Source: Vibrio tapetis subsp. tapetis (lineage in GTDB: Bacteria; Pseudomonadota; Gammaproteobacteria; Enterobacterales; Vibrionaceae). From it: a stretch of 64,000 bases of DNA. Positions 8,736-23,740 of this stretch are shown here, piece after piece (the first letter of the stretch is position 1; each line of letters starts with the position of its first letter). A program made the position numbers and the translations under genes. Location of the stretch: NCBI RefSeq assembly GCF_900233005.1, contig NZ_LT960611.1:3472001-3536000 (forward strand). Reading direction: 5' to 3'. The notes under the pieces are model-generated. The model saw only the letters and a list, made by a program, of their open reading frames with translations, ran no database searches and was not told the origin of the DNA.

Positions 8736-9469
8736 TTGTTTCTCATAATGAATTAGTGGCTTCGGTGAATAAGGCTTTTCTTGGTATGCGCCGTTGTTGT
8801 GGAGAAGCAGATGTTATCGCCACCATGGTAGCAGACCTACAAATGGTCGGCTTGCATGGGGTTCGCCACTTTAATAATGCGAGCCGTTTTATAGGGCTAG
8901 AAGAAGATTACCCCGTCGACATTAAACTCGCGACGAGTAAAGGCGTCACGGTTCAGGTTGATTTGCATAAAAGTAGCCTAGCGTGTCATTTGCCGGTGAT
9001 CATGGATTATGCCGTTGAAAAAATGGTAGGGCATAAGACGCTCAAGGTTGAACTGACAAACTGCCATAATAGGTGGTTAGCTTATAGTGAGTTAGTCAAA
9101 CTCGCGGCTAAGGGGATTGCGTGTACAGCGAAGTGGAGTAATGGCACTAGCCCTAACCGTATTTTGTATATCTTGAATCGTGGCTGTGTTTCCCCTGAGC
9201 TTTTTTACTCTGAGTTAAATGATGTAGCAGAAGAATCACTTCATGACATGACGATAGAGCTTTCAGTCCATGACTTTGATATAGCGTTACTTTCACAACA
9301 GTACCCCGTTCATATTACTTCGGAAGAACTATCCCAATCACAAGAAAATGCCTGGCAAAAGGGCATTGAAGTAGAAGACGCAGAATGGGCCGCATTAAAA
9401 GAAACGGCCACCGCTATTTTGGTTGAAAACAGTGAACAATCAAAAATGGGGGCTGGTGAGTTAGTATAA
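8732..9469 (+). CDS. DUF3726-like protein
   Basis: A 245-residue soluble protein with a fold I cannot name. The opening MIVSHNELVASVNKAFLGM and the following CGEADVIATMV match what I recall of the DUF3726 family (moderate confidence). I chose the ATG at 8732 because GGAGAG lies 5 bases upstream and it overlaps the previous stop as ATGA; the reading frame is open farther 5' but lacks a ribosome-binding site. The protein is acidic at its C-terminus and has several Cys and His residues (CCGEAD, CHLP, NCHNR) but no clear metal motif. It ends the island and is followed by a strong bidirectional terminator before convergent purK. Function is unknown. Confidence 0.8.
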   Translation: MIVSHNELVASVNKAFLGMRRCCGEADVIATMVADLQMVGLHGVRHFNNASRFIGLEEDYPVDIKLATSKGVTVQVDLHKSSLACHLPVIMDYAVEKMVGHKTLKVELTNCHNRWLAYSELVKLAAKGIACTAKWSNGTSPNRILYILNRGCVSPELFYSELNDVAEESLHDMTIELSVHDFDIALLSQQYPVHITSEELSQSQENAWQKGIEVEDAEWAALKETATAILVENSEQSKMGAGELV

Positions 9470-9492
9470 CTTTCCATCTTTTGTAAAATACG

Positions 9493-9526
9493 AAAAGGCC
9501 GCAGATACGTTTATCTGCGGCCTTTT
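9493..9526. terminator. bidirectional intrinsic terminator
   Basis: A 15-bp perfect stem (AAAAGGCCGCAGATA with its complement) around a small loop, with A-run on the left and T-run on the right. It separates the convergent DUF3726-like gene and purK and can serve both. Confidence 0.9.
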
Positions 9527-9546
9527 ATTGTTTGGTGTTCTGTAGG

Positions 9547-10662
9547 CTAGATATTCTTCAGAGCAGGAAACGCATGTTCATCTAGAGTATTTGCCAATAC
9601 ACGAAGTGCTTCAGTGAGTGCTTCATTGCTGTTCGCACAAACATTAATATGACCCATTTTACGACCAGGGCGTTTTTCTTTGCCATACCAATGAACGTGA
9701 CAACCATCCATCGCAAGTACAGACTCTGGTAATGTATCTTCACCAAGAATGTTGATCATTGCGGTCGGGCGGATGAGTTCGGTGCTGCCTAATGGCATAT
9801 TGCATACCGCACGCAAGTGGTTTTCAAATTGGCAAGTTTCAGCGCCTTGCTGAGTCCAGTGACCAGAATTGTGTACACGAGGTGCAATTTCGTTAACCAG
9901 AAGCTGACCTTGCACATCAAAGTATTCAAGGGCTAGCACACCAACGTAGTCTAGGCTTTCTGCTACAGCGGTGAACATTTGCTTTGCTTGTTGTTGAAGT
10001 GCAGGCTCTACAATGGCAGTGGATAAGCTTAATACACCATCGGTGTGCACGTTTTCAGCCAATGGGTAAACAGCGATGTCACCCTGAGCATTACGAGCAC
10101 CGACTAATGATACTTCGCGGTCAAAAGAGACAAATTCTTCGGCCACAATCGCTTGTGTCGCAGTGGCTGCAATACAGTCTTGCATTTCTGACCAAATATC
10201 GTCGGCATTGTCAGTGTCTTTTAAGCGCCACTGGCCTTTACCGTCGTATCCACCTAACGCGCTTTTTAGCACCATAGGTACGCCAACATAGGCTATTGCG
10301 GCATCGAAATCTTCACGAGTTTCAATAACGGCGTATTTAGCATTTTTTACGTTGGCATTATCAAGTAAGGCTTTTTCAATGCGTCGATCACCGCCAGCTT
10401 TAATTGCATCGGTAGTAGGAAAGAATTTTCCGCTCTTTTCACAGACATCGAGTACATCGTGAGGAATATGCTCGAACTCTGCTGTGATTACGTCCGCTTT
10501 CTCAATGGCGTTTTCAAGGCCGTGGCCAAGTAACTGCGCCGTGAGAGGGTGCACAATATTTTCACTGCCAACATCAAAGGCTGAAATCTCAATATTGAGT
10601 GGAGCACCGGCTAAAGACATCATGCGAGCAAGTTGGCCCGCACCTAACACCAATACGTGCAT
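9547..10662 (-). CDS. purK: N5-carboxyaminoimidazole ribonucleotide synthase
   Basis: PurK carries out the ATP- and bicarbonate-dependent carboxylation of AIR to N5-CAIR in purine synthesis. The 371-residue protein opens with [19 protein letters not shown], the PurK nucleotide-binding start, and has the ATP-grasp features [15 protein letters not shown] (about 130-145) and [14 protein letters not shown] (about 258-272). Length matches the family. It lies 5 bases downstream of purE on the same strand, the standard purEK operon. Expression should follow the PurR box upstream of purE. Confidence 0.97.
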   Translation of the reverse strand: MHVLVLGAGQLARMMSLAGAPLNIEISAFDVGSENIVHPLTAQLLGHGLENAIEKADVITAEFEHIPHDVLDVCEKSGKFFPTTDAIKAGGDRRIEKALLDNANVKNAKYAVIETREDFDAAIAYVGVPMVLKSALGGYDGKGQWRLKDTDNADDIWSEMQDCIAATATQAIVAEEFVSFDREVSLVGARNAQGDIAVYPLAENVHTDGVLSLSTAIVEPALQQQAKQMFTAVAESLDYVGVLALEYFDVQGQLLVNEIAPRVHNSGHWTQQGAETCQFENHLRAVCNMPLGSTELIRPTAMINILGEDTLPESVLAMDGCHVHWYGKEKRPGRKMGHINVCANSNEALTEALRVLANTLDEHAFPALKNI

Positions 10663-10667
10663 GGCGA

Positions 10668-11153
10668 TTAATCCTCTGCAGGGTTTGGGTTAGCTAATAC
10701 CGTTTCCGTTTGTGTTGCACGGAAAGCTTCAACCTTTGACATCACTTCTTCATCATGAGTACCTAGGATTTGCGCGGCTAAAATGCCTGCGTTTGCCGCG
10801 CCAGCTTCGCCAATAGCGAGAGTACCAACAGCAATACCTTTTGGCATTTGAACAATCGAAAGCAGAGAATCCATGCCTTTAAGCGCACGAGACTGAACAG
10901 GAACACCTAATACGGGAAGGCTAGTAAAAGCAGCCGCCATACCTGGAAGGTGCGCTGCGCCTCCGGCACCAGCAATGATCACTTTAATTCCGCGATCTTT
11001 AGCGCCACTTGCGTAATCGGCTAATAACTGAGGAGTACGGTGTGCAGACACCACTTTGGTTTCGTAAGCAACGCCAAATTGGTCTAGCATTTCTGCTGCT
11101 AGTTTCATTGTTGGCCAATCAGACTTAGAACCCATGATAATACCGACTTTCAT
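10668..11153 (-). CDS. purE: N5-CAIR mutase (PurE class I)
   Basis: PurE rearranges N5-CAIR to CAIR. Signature segments are GSKSDWPTM at residues 8-16, SAHRTP near 40 and the [10 protein letters not shown] loop near 67-76, all typical of bacterial class I PurE. I start at the ATG at 11153 (161 residues, [12 protein letters not shown]) because GAAGGAG sits just upstream; a longer frame would use TTG inside that ribosome-binding site. First gene of purEK, read from a promoter that overlaps a PurR operator. Confidence 0.97.
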   Translation of the reverse strand: MKVGIIMGSKSDWPTMKLAAEMLDQFGVAYETKVVSAHRTPQLLADYASGAKDRGIKVIIAGAGGAAHLPGMAAAFTSLPVLGVPVQSRALKGMDSLLSIVQMPKGIAVGTLAIGEAGAANAGILAAQILGTHDEEVMSKVEAFRATQTETVLANPNPAED

Positions 11154-11202
11154 CTCAAACTCCTTCAAGTGCGTAAATTAGGTGAGCGGATATTTTGCGC
11201 GC

Positions 11203-11240
11203 ATTATACGGGTAAAAACGCTTAAGGAAAACGTTTGCGT
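11203..11240 (-). promoter_or_regulatory. purEK promoter with PurR operator
   Basis: On the minus strand, ACGCAAACGTTTTCCT (11240-11225) matches the PurR consensus ACGCAAACGTTTTCNT. TATAAT (11208-11203) provides a perfect -10, and the operator covers the -35 position. This is the E. coli purEK arrangement: hypoxanthine/guanine-loaded PurR blocks polymerase. Confidence 0.9.
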
Positions 11241-11346
11241 CGCTAGTGGATGAATATTGATACATTTTATAAACAAATAGCTTTGGGCAACGAGAATGAT
11301 AGTTTGTACACTTAGCTCATAAAGTGTATTCATTAGGAACTCGGTC

Positions 11347-12836
<1,490 letters not shown>

Positions 12837-12863
12837 GGGTTTTTTCATTGCTTATATAGTGAT

Positions 12864-12887
12864 AGGGTCATTAACAGTGACCCTTTT
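12864..12887 (+). terminator. weak intrinsic terminator after hemF
   Basis: AGGGTCA pairs with TGACCCT across a 7-base loop and is followed by a T run. It lies only 18 bases before the aroE start, so some read-through is probable. Confidence 0.6.
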
Positions 12888-12904
12888 TACATAGAGGCAA
12901 GGAC

Positions 12905-13738
12905 ATGGCCCACCAAAATGATCAATACGCCGTTTTTGGCAATCCTATTTCCCAAAGTAAATCCCCATTTATACATACCTTGTTTGCCCGTCAAACGAAT
13001 CAAAATATAGAGTACACAGCTCAAAGTGCACCTCCTGAAGAATTTGCAGCCGCTGCAAATGCGTTTTTTGAGCAAGGTGGTAAAGGGTGCAATATTACTG
13101 CCCCTTTCAAAGAGCAAGCTTATCAGTTCGCCGATCGCTTAACAGAGCGAGCAAAATTAGCAGGCGCTGTGAATACCTTAAAAAAACTTGATGATGGTGA
13201 AATTATTGGTGATACCACCGATGGCGCTGGGCTAGTTCAAGACTTGCTTTCGATGAAAGTGCCATTAGAAGGTGCTCGTATCTTACTTATTGGTGCTGGT
13301 GGGGCGGCGAGAGGGGTTATTCAATCCATCTTAGAGCAAAAGCCTAAGCTGCTAGAAATTACCAATCGTACTTATGCTAAAGCAGAACTCTTGGCCGATA
13401 TGTTCCAAGCTTACGGGGCTGTTTCATCTATCGAGATGTCTAAAGTAAAACAACCTTACGATTTGGTTATTAACGCTTCTTCAGCTGGCTTGCAGGGTGA
13501 TTTACCAAACATAGAGCCTGTCATTTTTAGCACCAGTACCATTTGCTATGACATGGTGTATGGCAAAGGAACCACTCGTTTTAATCAGTGGGCATTAGAT
13601 AATGGTGCATTAATCGGATACGACGGACTTGGTATGCTGGTAGGGCAAGCGGCAGAAAGCTTTATGCTATGGCGCGGCCTTAGACCTGGCGGTAAGCAAA
13701 TACTAAGAGAATTACGCAGAAATTTAGAAGGGCAGTAA
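12905..13738 (+). CDS. aroE: shikimate dehydrogenase
   Basis: AroE reduces 3-dehydroshikimate to shikimate with NADPH. The 277-residue sequence has the substrate-binding [14 protein letters not shown] (about 10-23), catalytic Lys in [13 protein letters not shown] (about 61-73), the Rossmann loop [10 protein letters not shown] (about 127-136) and NRT as the NADP-selecting segment. The C-terminal [12 protein letters not shown] block is also typical. Its stop overlaps the DUF1488 start as TAATG, indicating cotranslation. Confidence 0.98.
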   Translation: MAHQNDQYAVFGNPISQSKSPFIHTLFARQTNQNIEYTAQSAPPEEFAAAANAFFEQGGKGCNITAPFKEQAYQFADRLTERAKLAGAVNTLKKLDDGEIIGDTTDGAGLVQDLLSMKVPLEGARILLIGAGGAARGVIQSILEQKPKLLEITNRTYAKAELLADMFQAYGAVSSIEMSKVKQPYDLVINASSAGLQGDLPNIEPVIFSTSTICYDMVYGKGTTRFNQWALDNGALIGYDGLGMLVGQAAESFMLWRGLRPGGKQILRELRRNLEGQ

Positions 13739-14001
13739 TGAACCAATCAATTTTATTTCCGGATATACAAAGCTGGAAAGCAGACAGCCAACAAATTAGT
13801 TTTCCTGCGCAGCAAGCAGGAGCCTTGATTGAGTGTATTGTCCATCAATCGGTTCTTGCCCGTATGTTTGATGGTGAGGTAGCTAATGAAGAACAAGCAT
13901 TAGCCGCTTTCAGCCAACTTCGTTTTGATTTAGAAGATTTGGCTGAAGAGCTAATAGAAGAAGAGAACTTTAACGGGCTCGGCCAAATAGAGATTATCTA
14001 G
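13738..14001 (+). CDS. DUF1488 family protein (YrdB-like)
   Basis: Acidic 87-residue protein of the DUF1488 type, equivalent in position to E. coli yrdB. Visible features are an N-terminal beta-rich half (ILFPDIQSW, QISFPAQQAG, IECIVHQSVL) and an acidic helical C-terminus (EDLAEELIEEENF). It starts inside the aroE stop (TAATG). The 3' ends of this gene and convergent yrdA overlap by 8 bases. No function is established for the family. Confidence 0.85.
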   Translation: MNQSILFPDIQSWKADSQQISFPAQQAGALIECIVHQSVLARMFDGEVANEEQALAAFSQLRFDLEDLAEELIEEENFNGLGQIEII

Positions 14002-14548
14002 CTTTCACTTCGTGTACACATACAAGGTAATCGTTTTTGTTCTGTACATAGTTTTTAGCGGACTGTTTTAAAAAAGCGCGTTCTTTTTCTGTTAAGGGGC
14101 GCGCCTGCTTTACAGGGCTACCAACATAGAGAAAACCACTTTCAAGCCGCTTATTGGGTGGTACTAAGCTACCCGCACCAATCATGACGTCTTCTTCTAT
14201 ATAGACACCATCTAAAACAATGGCACCCATACCCACTAACACTCTGTCTTTTATCGTGCAGCCATGCAACATAACCTTATGGCCAATAGTAACGTCATTC
14301 CCTATTAATAGAGGATAGCCCTCAGGGTTGTCGTCATTTTTATGGGTAACATGCAATACACTGCCGTCTTGTACGTTACTGCGTTTACCAATATGGATAT
14401 GGTTTACATCACCACGGGCTGCAACATGTGGCCAAATGCTGGAATCATCGCCAATTCGGATGTCTCCAACGACGACGGCGCTGTTATCTATATAGACCCG
14501 CTTGCCTAATTTTGGCTGAATGCCTTTATAGCTGCGTATTGAAGTCAT
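13994..14548 (-). CDS. yrdA: gamma-carbonic-anhydrase-like hexapeptide protein YrdA
   Basis: A 184-residue left-handed beta-helix protein with hexapeptide repeats. The metal-binding His positions of the gamma-CA family are visible in the HIHIGKRSNVQDGSVLHV stretch and in IGHKVMLHGC. Homologues bind zinc, but carbonic anhydrase activity has not been shown for most of them. AGGAGAT sits just upstream of the ATG. It is convergent with the aroE-DUF1488 pair, and its promoter region abuts the rRNA operon 1 promoters. Confidence 0.93.
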   Translation of the reverse strand: MTSIRSYKGIQPKLGKRVYIDNSAVVVGDIRIGDDSSIWPHVAARGDVNHIHIGKRSNVQDGSVLHVTHKNDDNPEGYPLLIGNDVTIGHKVMLHGCTIKDRVLVGMGAIVLDGVYIEEDVMIGAGSLVPPNKRLESGFLYVGSPVKQARPLTEKERAFLKQSAKNYVQNKNDYLVCVHEVKAR

Positions 14549-14670
14549 GATTATCTCCTTAATCTAGACTCATAATGGCGTGATACTGATGATTTTAGTA
14601 GCAGAAATAGCGGTATTTGTTTGAAAAACGCCCAAACGATAAAAAAATGCAAAATATCGTAAAAAAGGGC

Positions 14671-14698
14671 TTGCCAATGTGACGCTGATCTCTATAAT
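14671..14698 (+). promoter_or_regulatory. rRNA operon 1 promoter P1
   Basis: TTGCCA (14671-14676), 16-base spacer, TATAAT (14693-14698), followed by a GC-rich discriminator (GCGACC) typical of stringently controlled rRNA promoters. Upstream sequence is A/T-rich as expected for an UP element. Confidence 0.85.
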
Positions 14699-14799
14699 GC
14701 GACCTCACTGACACGGAGCACACATCGAAAGATATGAGCAACCAATCAGTAAGGTCTACTAGCTAAGCCAAGTGCTTAAAAAGTTTTGAAAAAAAGTGG

Positions 14800-14827
14800 T
14801 TGACACTAAAACTTAAATCGCTAGAAT
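14800..14827 (+). promoter_or_regulatory. rRNA operon 1 promoter P2
   Basis: TTGACA (14800-14805), 16-base spacer, TAGAAT (14822-14827), with a GC-rich stretch after the -10. Located about 129 bases after P1, the usual tandem rrn arrangement. Confidence 0.85.
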
Positions 14828-14861
14828 GGCCGTCCGATTCAAGCATAGCTTAAATCGAAAC

Positions 14862-14874
14862 GCTCTTTAACAAT
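14862..14874 (+). promoter_or_regulatory. rrn leader boxA antitermination site
   Basis: GCTCTTTAACAAT matches the boxA element that recruits NusB/S10 for rRNA antitermination. The 16S leader after it (to 15105) holds long self-complementary segments for RNase III processing. The same boxA occurs in operon 2 at 42751-42763. Confidence 0.8.
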
Positions 14875-15105
14875 TTAAACCTATCAATCTGTGTGGGCAC
14901 TCGTTGATGATAATCAAAACGTTTTTACCTCGGTAAAAACAGTTTCTTCGGAAACAACTTTGGTTTCAATGAACTGAGTGACCAATACGAAATTAAGTTT
15001 ACTTAATTTTGGCACAGTCAATTCATTACCATTCTGTTGGAATGGTAATAGCTTTAATTTACTAAGGTAATTTAAAGTCAGTATTCATTGAGCCGACAAA
15101 ATCTT

Positions 15106-16650
<1,545 letters not shown>

Positions 16651-16774
16651 TACGAAGATTTTCACGATGAGTACCCACACAGATTGATATGGTTTAGAAA
16701 AGCAAAAGAGAGAAGAACTCCCAAGTTCTTCAAACAAATTTGATTCTACTTTTTAAAGTGGAAACAAACTTAGT

Positions 16775-16850
16775 GTCCCGTTCGTCTAGAGGCCTAGGAC
16801 ACCGCCCTTTCACGGCGGTAACAGGGGTTCGACTCCCCTACGGGATACCA
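16775..16850 (+). tRNA. tRNA-Glu (TTC)
   Basis: 76 nt including encoded CCA. Anticodon loop CTTTCAC gives TTC. The acceptor GTCCCGT pairs with ACGGGAT, and the D- and T-arms are canonical. Lies in the 16S-23S spacer of operon 1. Confidence 0.98.
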
Positions 16851-16852
16851 TT

Positions 16853-16928
16853 GGGTCGTTAGCTCAGCTGGTAGAGCAGTTGACTTTTAATCAATTGGTC
16901 GCAGGTTCGAATCCTGCACGACCCACCA
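16853..16928 (+). tRNA. tRNA-Lys (TTT)
   Basis: 76 nt with CCA. Anticodon loop CTTTTAA reads TTT. The acceptor stem GGGTCGT/ACGACCC is perfect. It lies two bases after tRNA-Glu, in the same spacer. Confidence 0.98.
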
Positions 16929-16960
16929 TTCTTTCTCCGCGAAGGAATTAAAACTATCGT

Positions 16961-17036
16961 GGGCGATTAGCTCAGTTGGGAGAGCACCTGCCTTACAAGC
17001 AGGGGGTCACTGGTTCGAGCCCGGTATCGCCCACCA
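16961..17036 (+). tRNA. tRNA-Val (TAC)
   Basis: 76 nt with CCA. Anticodon loop CTTACAA reads TAC. The acceptor GGGCGAT pairs with ATCGCCC. It is the third tRNA of the Glu-Lys-Val spacer set. Confidence 0.98.
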
Positions 17037-17413
17037 TTCTCTAAGTATTTTTGGAAGAGATAATCCAAACCACTCGCTGGTTGGATTTTTTGTCGCCGAA
17101 AGTCTTTAGAAAATGTGACTTCTTAGGAAGAAACTTTTGCTCTTTAAGAATTTGGAAAGCTGACGAATAACAATGTGATTTCATTGTTATTCAAATTTAA
17201 AAGTTCTCAAATCCTATGACTCTTTAAGAGTGATAGGTACCAACACACATTCAAGTGTTCTTGGGTTTTCATGCGAATGAAAACATATTTGAGTCCGGCA
17301 AAATCGAACGTCTCTCACTCATAAAATAGAGAGACAACCTTGGTTGTTTGCCATACGCTTGTTTGCTTTCACTTTTCAAAGTGAAGACAAAGAGAAACCT
17401 CTTGGGGTTGTAT

Positions 17414-20304
<2,891 letters not shown>

Positions 20305-20399
20305 ACAACACCCAAGGGGTTTTGATTGGACTCAAAGCAAGAACATAATTGAATGTGTAATAAGAACTTTTAAGCAACAGCTTTCCGAATTAAAGAATT

Positions 20400-20518
20400 T
20401 GCTTGGCGACCATAGCGTTGCGGACCCACCTGATCCCATGCCGAACTCAGAAGTGAAACGCAGTAGCGCCGATGGTAGTGTGGGGTTTCCCCATGTGAGA
20501 GTAGGACATCGCCAGGCT
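20400..20518 (+). rRNA. 5S ribosomal RNA (operon 1)
   Basis: About 119 nt. The terminal stem GCTTGGCG/CGCCAGGC closes, and the CCCATGCCGAACTCAGAAGTG core is canonical. Ends are set by stem pairing. Confidence 0.97.
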
Positions 20519-20598
20519 TTAAATATCGTTTTTAGATTTACATCTAAAAACAAAACTAGATAAAGCACTCAATAAGACTTTATTTAGTAACAGTTTGT

Positions 20599-20689
20599 GG
20601 AGAGATGGCTGAGTGGTCGAAAGCACCGGTCTTGAAAACCGGCAGTCGTTTGTAGCGGCTCTAGGGTTCAAATCCCTATCTCTCCACCA
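20599..20689 (+). tRNA. tRNA-Ser (TGA)
   Basis: 91 nt with CCA and a long variable arm. Anticodon loop CTTGAAA reads TGA. The acceptor GGAGAGA pairs with TCTCTCC (one G-T). Distal gene of rRNA operon 1. Confidence 0.97.
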
Positions 20690-20693
20690 CATT

Positions 20694-20726
20694 AAAAAAA
20701 CCGCTAATTCGTTAGCGGTTTTTTTT
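20694..20726 (+). terminator. rRNA operon 1 intrinsic terminator
   Basis: AACCGCTAA pairs with TTAGCGGTT around a 4-base loop and is followed by eight or more Ts. It lies right after tRNA-Ser. Confidence 0.93.
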
Positions 20727-20872
20727 CGTCTCAAGAACGTGTATATCGCACAATGCTATCCGCATCCCATAAAAACTCTCTTCATTAATAAAAGTTAATC
20801 TGAGCAAAATCGTGGCTTGACCCTCATTCACGTAGTCTAGTTTCATTGTTAAATATCGAACGAGGACGCAAA

Positions 20873-22354
20873 GTGAACATACTAGGATATCTACAAAAAA
20901 TAGGTAAGGCACTGATGGTGCCAATTGCCGTATTGCCTGCGGGCGGCTTAATGCTCGGTTTGGGTTATGCCATTGATCCCTCTGGCTGGGGAGCAAACAG
21001 TGCTTTAGCCACCATACTGGTGTATGGCGGTAAAGGTATTATGGATAATCAGGCATGGCTGTTTGCCGTGGGTGTGGCGTATGGATTAGCAAAAGATAAT
21101 AACGGCGCTGCTGCATTATCCGGCTTACTAGGATTGCTGATCATTGAGATGATTGTAGGAAATGTAGCCGTTATTTCACAGATCACCGGTGTGCCAGTCG
21201 ATCAAATGAGTAGCTCAGAGTTGATCGCCTCCAAGGCATCTGTCAGCGCATTCACGGGAATTGTGATTGGTATAGTCGCAGCAACACTTTATAACCGATT
21301 CCATACCATCAAATTACCTGCCGTATTGGGCTTCTTTGGCGGTCGGAGGTTTGTTCCGATTGTTACTTCACTTTCCGCGATCGCTATCAGTTTGGTTATG
21401 GTCTACGTTTGGCCTGCGGTATATGGTGCTTTAGTTGATTTCGGTATTGCGATTTCTGAAATGGGAGCTGCGGGAGCAGGCTTATATGGTTTCTTTAACC
21501 GACTACTGATCCCCGTTGGTCTTCACCATGCACTTAACCAAGTATTCATTTTCGATCTCGTGGGAATAAATGACATTTCCAAGTTCTGGTCTAGTACTGG
21601 TGAGTTAGGTGTGACGGGTATTTATCAAGGTGGTTTCTTCCCTGTCATGGGTTATGGTTTACCAGCGGCATGTTTGGCAATGTATCACTGTGCTAAGCCA
21701 GAGAATAAAAAGAAGGTTGGAGGTATCTTAGGTGCTTCGGCGTTAACTGCTATCTTGACTGGCGTAACGGAACCCATTGAGTTTGCGTTTATGTTTGTTG
21801 CTCCAGTTCTTTATGTGATTCATGCCTTTTTAGCGGCCTTATCCTTGTACATCGCAGCTAGCATGCAATGGATTGCGGGCTTTACTTTCAGCGGTGGCTT
21901 AATTGATTTTGTTTTATCGTTCAATTTACCATTGGCAGTGAAGCCGTATATGTTGATTGTACAAGGGCTTTGCTTTGCAGCGATATACTACTTTATTTTC
22001 CGATTTGCGATTCTTAAATTTGACTTGAAGACGCCGGGTCGAGAAGACAAAGAAGTTGCTGAAATAGATAAACTGGATACGAATGAAAAAGCCGCACAAT
22101 ATCTAAAAGCGTTAGGTGGACATGAGAATTTAACGTCGATAGATTCGTGTATTACTCGTTTGCGTCTTACTTTAAAGGATACGTCTATCGCCAACGAATC
22201 GATGCTTAAAGCCATTGGTGCTATGGGGATCGTGAAGATGGGAGATAATAATTTACAAGTGATCATCGGTACGGAAGCGGAAGAGATTGCACACGCAATG
22301 AAGCAAATCCCAAAAGATGAAGATCTTACCCAGGTTCCGGCTCCAAATCATTAG
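20873..22354 (+). CDS. nagE: PTS N-acetylglucosamine-type IICB permease
   Basis: Phosphotransferase membrane permease of the Glc/GlcNAc superfamily. The IIC channel spans about residues 1-370 (LQKIGKALMVPIAVLPAGG at the start; PVGLHHALNQVFIF and GVTEPIEFAFMF are hallmark blocks). A IIB domain follows (about 395-480) with the phosphorylated Cys in SCITRLRL. No IIA domain is fused, so P-His comes from a separate IIA. I use the GTG at 20873 (493 residues) because GAGGA lies 6 bases upstream; the frame extends to a TTG without a ribosome site. GlcNAc specificity is inferred from overall similarity. It is a single gene, flanked by terminators, far from other nag genes. Confidence 0.88.
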   Translation: MNILGYLQKIGKALMVPIAVLPAGGLMLGLGYAIDPSGWGANSALATILVYGGKGIMDNQAWLFAVGVAYGLAKDNNGAAALSGLLGLLIIEMIVGNVAVISQITGVPVDQMSSSELIASKASVSAFTGIVIGIVAATLYNRFHTIKLPAVLGFFGGRRFVPIVTSLSAIAISLVMVYVWPAVYGALVDFGIAISEMGAAGAGLYGFFNRLLIPVGLHHALNQVFIFDLVGINDISKFWSSTGELGVTGIYQGGFFPVMGYGLPAACLAMYHCAKPENKKKVGGILGASALTAILTGVTEPIEFAFMFVAPVLYVIHAFLAALSLYIAASMQWIAGFTFSGGLIDFVLSFNLPLAVKPYMLIVQGLCFAAIYYFIFRFAILKFDLKTPGREDKEVAEIDKLDTNEKAAQYLKALGGHENLTSIDSCITRLRLTLKDTSIANESMLKAIGAMGIVKMGDNNLQVIIGTEAEEIAHAMKQIPKDEDLTQVPAPNH

Positions 22355-22374
22355 GAGATAACAGGCTGAATAAC

Positions 22375-22411
22375 AAAAAAGGCCAAAGCTGATTTTGCTT
22401 TGGTCTTTTTT
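22375..22411 (+). terminator. intrinsic terminator after nagE
   Basis: GGCCAAAGC pairs with GCTTTGGTC (one G-T) around a 7-base loop, with A-run before and T-run after. It also faces the convergent kinase gene. Confidence 0.85.
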
Positions 22412-22450
22412 GTTTCTATGACTGGGTCGGTGATGGTGCTTCGAAGAGTC

Positions 22451-23740
22451 TTAGCCGTTGAAGAAGATCCTAGCTCTAAGGCCGGGCTTATTGTCCCGAA
22501 AGATTAAATGAGCATTGTGTTGGCTTACAACGGCATCGACCAAGGATAGACCTAATCCGTTTCCTTGTTCTGAGCGACTTTTGTCTGCTCGATACATTGG
22601 GCGGCAAATATGCAGTTTGTCATAATCAGAGATACCAATACCATCATCAGTAACGACAACCCCAAAGTGATCTATGATGACTTCAATTTTGCCTTGGGTT
22701 GGTGTGTATTTCACTGCATTTTCTATTAAGTTAAACAGCGCTCTAAACAGTAATGAACGATCACCAATAACCTGACATGGATAATCCTGCATGAATATTA
22801 AGGATTGTTGTTTTTGTTCGGCAATTGGGGAAATGAATTCTAACGCATCTTGTGCGACTCTTCCTAAATCGACCTTCTCTGTTTCAATACTAACTTGGCC
22901 ACTGTTGAGCTTTGCTATTTCTAACATACTATTGAATAGAGAGAGAATAAGCTCAAGTTCATCATGACAGGCAGAAAATTGATGTTGTTGCTTAGTGCTG
23001 AGATCCGGTTGAGATAACACCTCTTCTAAACGTAGTTTTAATCGCGCAATCGGCGTGCGCATATCGTGAGCAAGGCCAGTTGTCAGCGATTTTAAGGTTG
23101 TTTCATTTTTTGCCATTTGCTCGATCATAAAATTCAAATGAATAGCCAATATATCAAATTCATCATCACGTTCTGATACCGAGATCTTGACGTTTCTTTC
23201 CCCACAAAGGACACGATTCATTGCTTTGTTCACTCGTTCTAATCTTTTGAGTATCAATACGGTGAAGAAGAACGCAGCGACTAACATGACTGCAATGGGT
23301 AAAATGATGCCTGTAAACACGATGGGAATGAGAGTACTGCGATAGGCATCGATGATCTGAGCATCGACACCAACTTCTAATTTAAAACTGTTACCGATAA
23401 TAATGTTGGCGGTATCACTGGGTAAGGCACTGATAGGGTAATACTGAGTATTCAAAACCGGCTCGACATGATCAAGTAAACGGTAGTAGAAAGGTGTTTC
23501 TGACGCTTTTTTTGTTCGCAACAGCTTTTCTACTTCTTCGCGACTTTGAGAAGCAACGTAATTGAATTCGAGTATCTCTTCATTCAATTGACGAGTAAGT
23601 TGTTGACGGTGGAATGCATCGGAATCTTTATATACTTGGTGAATGACGATGATATTAGCCGTGGTTACTAGCAAAAATAACCCAACCAAGGTACGAAAAA
23701 CGGAAGAGCGCGTCAGCGTGTAATCATCGGCGGAGGACAT
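22451..23740 (-). CDS. two-component sensor histidine kinase
   Basis: Membrane sensor kinase. From the ATG at 23740 it has 429 residues: a membrane helix at about 17-36, a periplasmic domain of about 100 residues, a second helix at 137-164, then HAMP, the H-box GLAHDMRTP (His225), the N-box NLIENAVKYTP, the G1 box DDGIGIS and the G2 box GNGLGLSLV. I prefer this start because it overlaps the end of the response-regulator gene by 17 bases; the open frame upstream lies inside that gene. The signal is unknown. Overall layout resembles the OmpR-partner kinases of the QseC/CusS kind. Confidence 0.92.
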   Translation of the reverse strand: MSSADDYTLTRSSVFRTLVGLFLLVTTANIIVIHQVYKDSDAFHRQQLTRQLNEEILEFNYVASQSREEVEKLLRTKKASETPFYYRLLDHVEPVLNTQYYPISALPSDTANIIIGNSFKLEVGVDAQIIDAYRSTLIPIVFTGIILPIAVMLVAAFFFTVLILKRLERVNKAMNRVLCGERNVKISVSERDDEFDILAIHLNFMIEQMAKNETTLKSLTTGLAHDMRTPIARLKLRLEEVLSQPDLSTKQQHQFSACHDELELILSLFNSMLEIAKLNSGQVSIETEKVDLGRVAQDALEFISPIAEQKQQSLIFMQDYPCQVIGDRSLLFRALFNLIENAVKYTPTQGKIEVIIDHFGVVVTDDGIGISDYDKLHICRPMYRADKSRSEQGNGLGLSLVDAVVSQHNAHLIFRDNKPGLRARIFFNG

